From positions 1-7,330 of the forward strand of contig URTQ01000077.1 of the NCBI GenBank assembly GCA_900550855.1: a DNA stretch of 7,330 nt, in the 5' to 3' direction. Shown one piece after another: positions 4,519 to 7,330 of this stretch. The stretch is from an uncultured Eubacteriales bacterium (GTDB lineage Bacteria > Bacillota > Clostridia > Christensenellales > CAG-917). The stretch's first letter is position 1, and each line of letters opens with the position of its first letter. Below the pieces are notes generated by a model, which saw nothing but the letters and a program-made list of their open reading frames with translations, made no database searches and was not told the origin of the DNA. The translations under genes and the position numbers were made by a program.

Positions 4519-6939
4519 ATGGATTATAAGCAAATAGAAAGCAAATGGCAAAAGATTTGGGCGGACACCGGACTTTACAAGTTCGACCGTTCAAGAGTTG
4601 ACAAAAAGTATTATTGTCTCGAAATGTTTTCTTATCCTTCGGGGGCGAAACTTCACGCGGGACACTGGTACAACTACGGACCTGCCGACACGTTCGCGCG
4701 CTTTAAGCGTATGCAAGGCTACGAGGTTTTTCAGCCGATGGGATTCGACGCGTTCGGATTGCCTGCCGAAAACTACGCCATAAAGACGGGTATTCACCCC
4801 GAGGAAAGCACGCTTAAAAACATCGCCACGATGGAAGGACAACTCAAACGCATCGGCGCAATGTACGACTGGGACTACGAGATTAAAACCTGTATGCCCG
4901 ACTACTACAAGTGGACGCAATGGATGTTCCTTCAACTCTACAAAAAAGGACTCGCCTACCGCAAGGAAGCACCCGTAAACTGGTGTCCGTCCTGCAACAC
5001 CGTGCTTGCCAACGAACAAGCGCAAGGCGGCGTTTGCGAAAGATGCGGAAGTCAGGTCACGCACAAGAATCTCAATCAATGGTTCTTCAAAATCACCGCG
5101 TACGCCGACGAATTGCTCGATTGCATTGACAAACTCGACTGGCCCGAAAAGACCAAACTTATGCAAAAGAACTGGATTGGCAGAAGTTACGGCGGCGAAG
5201 TCGAATTTCAAGTCAAAGACAGCGACGTCAAATTCAAAGTGTTCACGACAAGAGCGGACACGATATTCGGTGTAACCTACGTCGTTCTCGCGCCCGAAAG
5301 TCCGCTTGTGGATTTGGTCGTGACCGACGAGCAAAAGGCGGCGGTCGAAGAATACAAGGAAAAGAGCGCGAAAGCCACCGAAATCGACCGCATGTCCTCG
5401 ACAAGAGAGAAGACGGGCGTACCCACCGGCTCTTACGCAATAAATCCCGTCAACGGCGAAGCCGTGCCTATTTTGGTTGCGGACTACGTTATAGCAAGTT
5501 ACGGTACGGGCGCGGTTATGGGCGTTGCCGCTCACGACGAGCGCGACTTCGTATTCGCTCAAAAACTCGGACTTCCGATAAAGAGAGTTATCAAGAGCAA
5601 AGACGGCTCGAACGACGACCTTCCGTTCTGCGAGTACGGCGTGCTTTGCAACAGCGGCGAGTTCGACGGTATGACGAGCGAGGAAGGCAAACTCGCAATC
5701 CTCAAAAAACTCGAAAAAGAAGGCAAGGGCGGTCTTAAAACCAACTATCGTTTGCGCGATTGGCTCGTAAGCCGTCAACGCTACTGGGGCGCGCCTATCC
5801 CCATCATTCACTGCGACCACTGCGGCGACGTTCCCGTTCCCGAAAAAGATTTGCCCGTGCGCCTTCCGCATAACGTAAACTTTACGCCCGACGGCGAATC
5901 GCCCCTCAAAAAGTGCGACGAATTTATCAACACCGTATGCCCCGTTTGCGGACGTCCCGCAAAACGCGACGCGGACACGCTCGACACTTTCGTATGTTCG
6001 AGTTGGTATTATCTCAGATACGCCGACCCCAAGAACGAGGACAAGCCTTTCGACACCGAGTGGATAAACAAAATGCTTCCCGTCGACAAATACATCGGCG
6101 GTGCGGAACACGCTTGTATGCACCTTTTGTACGCGCGTTTCTTCACAAAAGCGTTGAGAGATATGGGTTATCTCAACTTTGACGAACCCTTCCTTTCTCT
6201 CGTTCACCAAGGCACGATACTGGGCCCCGACGGCAACAAGATGTCCAAATCCAAGGGCAACGTCGTGTCGCCCGACGACTCGATTGCAAAGTACGGCGCG
6301 GACATTTTCAGGGTGTATCTTATGTTCGGTTTCAACTACGTCGAGGGCGGTCCGTGGAACGACAACGGACTAGAATCCATCAGCCGTTTCTTCGACAGAG
6401 TGGAACGCATCGTCAAAAAGTGTTACGAAGTCAACTTCGACAACGCGCCTCTTTCGAAGGCGGAAAAGGAACTCAACCGCGTGCGCCACAACACGATAAA
6501 GTGCGTGACGAACGACCTCGGCGTATTCTCGTTCAACACGGCGGTTGCAAGACTTATGGAATTTGTCAACGCGATGTACAACTACGAAGCGAACGTGGCG
6601 AAAAAGAACGCAATCTACAAGGATTGCGCAAAAGACCTCGTGCTTTTGCTTGCGCCGTTTGCGCCGCATTTTTGCGAGGAACTTTGGGAAATGCTCGGAC
6701 AAAAGTACAGCGTTTTCAATCAATCCTATCCGACGTTCGACCCTGCCGCAATGGTGCTCGACGAGGTTGAACTCGCCGTTCAAATCAACTCGAAGATGAG
6801 AGCAAAAGTCACCGTTCCGTCTTCGGCAAGCAAGGACGAAATCGAAAAAGCGGCACTCGAAGCGGTCAAAGATCAACTTTCGGGCGCGCCCAAAAAGGTT
6901 ATCGTCGTTCCGAACAGACTTGTGAACATAATCGCATAA
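4519..6939 (+). CDS. leuS: Leucyl-tRNA synthetase (complete)
   Basis: An 806-residue class I aminoacyl-tRNA synthetase of full bacterial length. It activates leucine with ATP and charges tRNA-Leu in the cytoplasm. The HIGH-type signature is HAGH (46-49) within the [12 protein letters not shown] segment common in Clostridia. The [14 protein letters not shown] core (75-88) follows. Cysteines 156, 159, 173 and 176 (CPSC...CERC) form a zinc module, and 432, 435, 474 and 477 (CDHC...CPVC) a second. The CP1 editing domain spans about 222-410 and includes [12 protein letters not shown] (243-254) and [15 protein letters not shown] (329-343). [15 protein letters not shown] (414-428) leads back into the catalytic core, and KMSKS is at 574-578. 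The anticodon-binding helical domain covers about 640-745. The C-terminal tRNA-binding domain (751-806) is present and ends [10 protein letters not shown]. Nothing is truncated. In the editing loop the usual MAVP is MGVA (334-337). Serine-tRNA synthetase lies 90 bases downstream on the same strand. Confidence 0.98.
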   Translation: MDYKQIESKWQKIWADTGLYKFDRSRVDKKYYCLEMFSYPSGAKLHAGHWYNYGPADTFARFKRMQGYEVFQPMGFDAFGLPAENYAIKTGIHPEESTLKNIATMEGQLKRIGAMYDWDYEIKTCMPDYYKWTQWMFLQLYKKGLAYRKEAPVNWCPSCNTVLANEQAQGGVCERCGSQVTHKNLNQWFFKITAYADELLDCIDKLDWPEKTKLMQKNWIGRSYGGEVEFQVKDSDVKFKVFTTRADTIFGVTYVVLAPESPLVDLVVTDEQKAAVEEYKEKSAKATEIDRMSSTREKTGVPTGSYAINPVNGEAVPILVADYVIASYGTGAVMGVAAHDERDFVFAQKLGLPIKRVIKSKDGSNDDLPFCEYGVLCNSGEFDGMTSEEGKLAILKKLEKEGKGGLKTNYRLRDWLVSRQRYWGAPIPIIHCDHCGDVPVPEKDLPVRLPHNVNFTPDGESPLKKCDEFINTVCPVCGRPAKRDADTLDTFVCSSWYYLRYADPKNEDKPFDTEWINKMLPVDKYIGGAEHACMHLLYARFFTKALRDMGYLNFDEPFLSLVHQGTILGPDGNKMSKSKGNVVSPDDSIAKYGADIFRVYLMFGFNYVEGGPWNDNGLESISRFFDRVERIVKKCYEVNFDNAPLSKAEKELNRVRHNTIKCVTNDLGVFSFNTAVARLMEFVNAMYNYEANVAKKNAIYKDCAKDLVLLLAPFAPHFCEELWEMLGQKYSVFNQSYPTFDPAAMVLDEVELAVQINSKMRAKVTVPSSASKDEIEKAALEAVKDQLSGAPKKVIVVPNRLVNIIA

Positions 6940-6949
6940 CGAAGGCTTT

Positions 6950-6982
6950 AACGCGCGAATTTGAAACATAAACGCGCGTTTT
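6950..6982 (+). terminator. Weak hairpin between leuS and serS
   Basis: AACGCGCG (6950-6957) pairs with CGCGCGTT (6973-6980) around a 15-base AT-rich loop and is followed by a short TTTT run (6979-6982). The stem is GC-rich but the U-tract is only four bases and the loop is long, so it may be a weak terminator or processing hairpin that lets part of the transcription continue into serS. I see no convincing separate serS promoter in the remaining bases, although TATAAA at 6994-6999 could be a -10 box. Confidence 0.5.
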
Positions 6983-7029
6983 GCAAATAAAATTATAAAA
7001 AGACTACATCGACATCAGAGGAAAATACT

Positions 7030-7330
7030 ATGTTGGATCTGGCAAGAATCAGAAACAATCCGCAAGAGGTGGTTGACGCCCTTGCAAAGAAAGGTTACGA
7101 CGCGGACTTTTCCCAAATCATCGAATGGGATGACGAAAGAAAGGCGACCATAACCCGAATCGAACACCTCAAAGCGCAAAAAAATAAGGTTTCGGCGCAA
7201 ATCCCCGTTCTCAAAAAAGCGGGTCAACCCGTCGAGGCGATATTTGACGAAATGAGAAAACTCGGCGACGAAATCGCAGAGGGCGACGCAAAGATAAACG
7301 ACCTCGTTGCAAAAATCAACGACGCTCTTG
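7030..7330 (+). CDS. serS: Seryl-tRNA synthetase, N-terminal 100 residues (cut by window end)
   Basis: The frame is open from ATG 7030 to the window edge. It begins MLDLARIRNNPQEVVDALAKKGYD and continues with long charged helices (EWDDERKATITRIEHLKAQKN..., ...FDEMRKLGDEIAEGDAKIND). This matches the SerRS N-terminal domain: a short helical start, then a two-helix antiparallel coiled-coil arm that grips the long variable arm of tRNA-Ser. The turn between the helices falls near the GQPVEAIF segment (about residues 69-76). The class II catalytic domain lies outside the window, so activity cannot be judged. AGAGGA (7017-7022) with a 7-base spacer fixes the start. The enzyme would activate serine and charge tRNA-Ser (and tRNA-Sec where present). 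It follows leuS by 90 bases on the same strand, suggesting co-transcription unless the hairpin at 6950-6982 stops it. Confidence 0.93.
   Translation, partial: MLDLARIRNNPQEVVDALAKKGYDADFSQIIEWDDERKATITRIEHLKAQKNKVSAQIPVLKKAGQPVEAIFDEMRKLGDEIAEGDAKINDLVAKINDAL

Noticed and set aside
4591..6210. 539-codon open frame on the minus strand antisense to leuS
   Set aside because: It lies entirely within leuS, is rich in Val/Arg/Phe as expected from a codon-complement frame, has no recognisable domain and no ribosome binding site I could identify. LeuRS on the plus strand is unmistakable.
1..7330. CRISPR array, insertion sequence, tRNA or rRNA gene, toxin-antitoxin or defence system
   Set aside because: No regularly spaced repeats, transposase signatures, terminal inverted repeats, tRNA-like folds or small toxin-antitoxin pairs were seen. 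Nearly all the sequence is accounted for by recognised genes.

Overview
The window looks like a chromosomal piece of an uncultured Clostridia-type Bacillota. The reasons are the tmk-holB-ricT (yaaT) gene cluster, strong AGAGGT/GGAGG ribosome binding sites, sigma-A style promoters (TTGACA/TATAAT), a RicT protein (a Bacillota RNase Y specificity factor) and a LeuRS with the [12 protein letters not shown] signature usual in Clostridia. The body of the window is about 50% GC in the segments I counted. No lineage below phylum/class can be fixed from the sequence.

Layout: (1) 1-254, the end of an AT-rich (about 32% GC by hand count) plus-strand gene that is split by an apparent single-base frameshift. 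It is followed by a strong hairpin terminator (271-315) shared by two convergent transcripts. (2) 334-2764, a tightly coupled minus-strand operon read tmk -> holB -> ricT: thymidylate kinase, the delta-prime clamp-loader subunit, and the iron-sulfur Y-complex protein. The genes overlap by 4 and 10 bases, and a clear promoter lies in front of tmk. (3) 2831-4288, a minus-strand gene for a secreted lipoprotein glycoside hydrolase of family 5, resembling exo-beta-1,3-glucanases. It has its own promoter, with a perfect 13-bp palindrome over the -35 box. (4) 4289-4518, a 230-bp divergent intergenic region with promoters for both neighbours, a short tandem repeat and a small inverted repeat. (5) 4519-7330 plus strand, leuS (complete leucyl-tRNA synthetase), then a weak hairpin and the start of serS (seryl-tRNA synthetase), which runs off the window.

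Functionally this is mostly housekeeping: nucleotide supply, replication, RNA turnover and aminoacylation of two tRNAs. One accessory polysaccharide-degrading lipoprotein sits between the two housekeeping blocks. I found no mobile element, CRISPR array, tRNA, rRNA, riboswitch or defence system, and no convincing previously undescribed system. The observations most worth checking are the foreign-looking frameshifted fragment at the left edge, the palindrome on the glucanase promoter, the absence of a T-box leader in front of leuS, and residue changes in conserved motifs of RicT, HolB and LeuRS.
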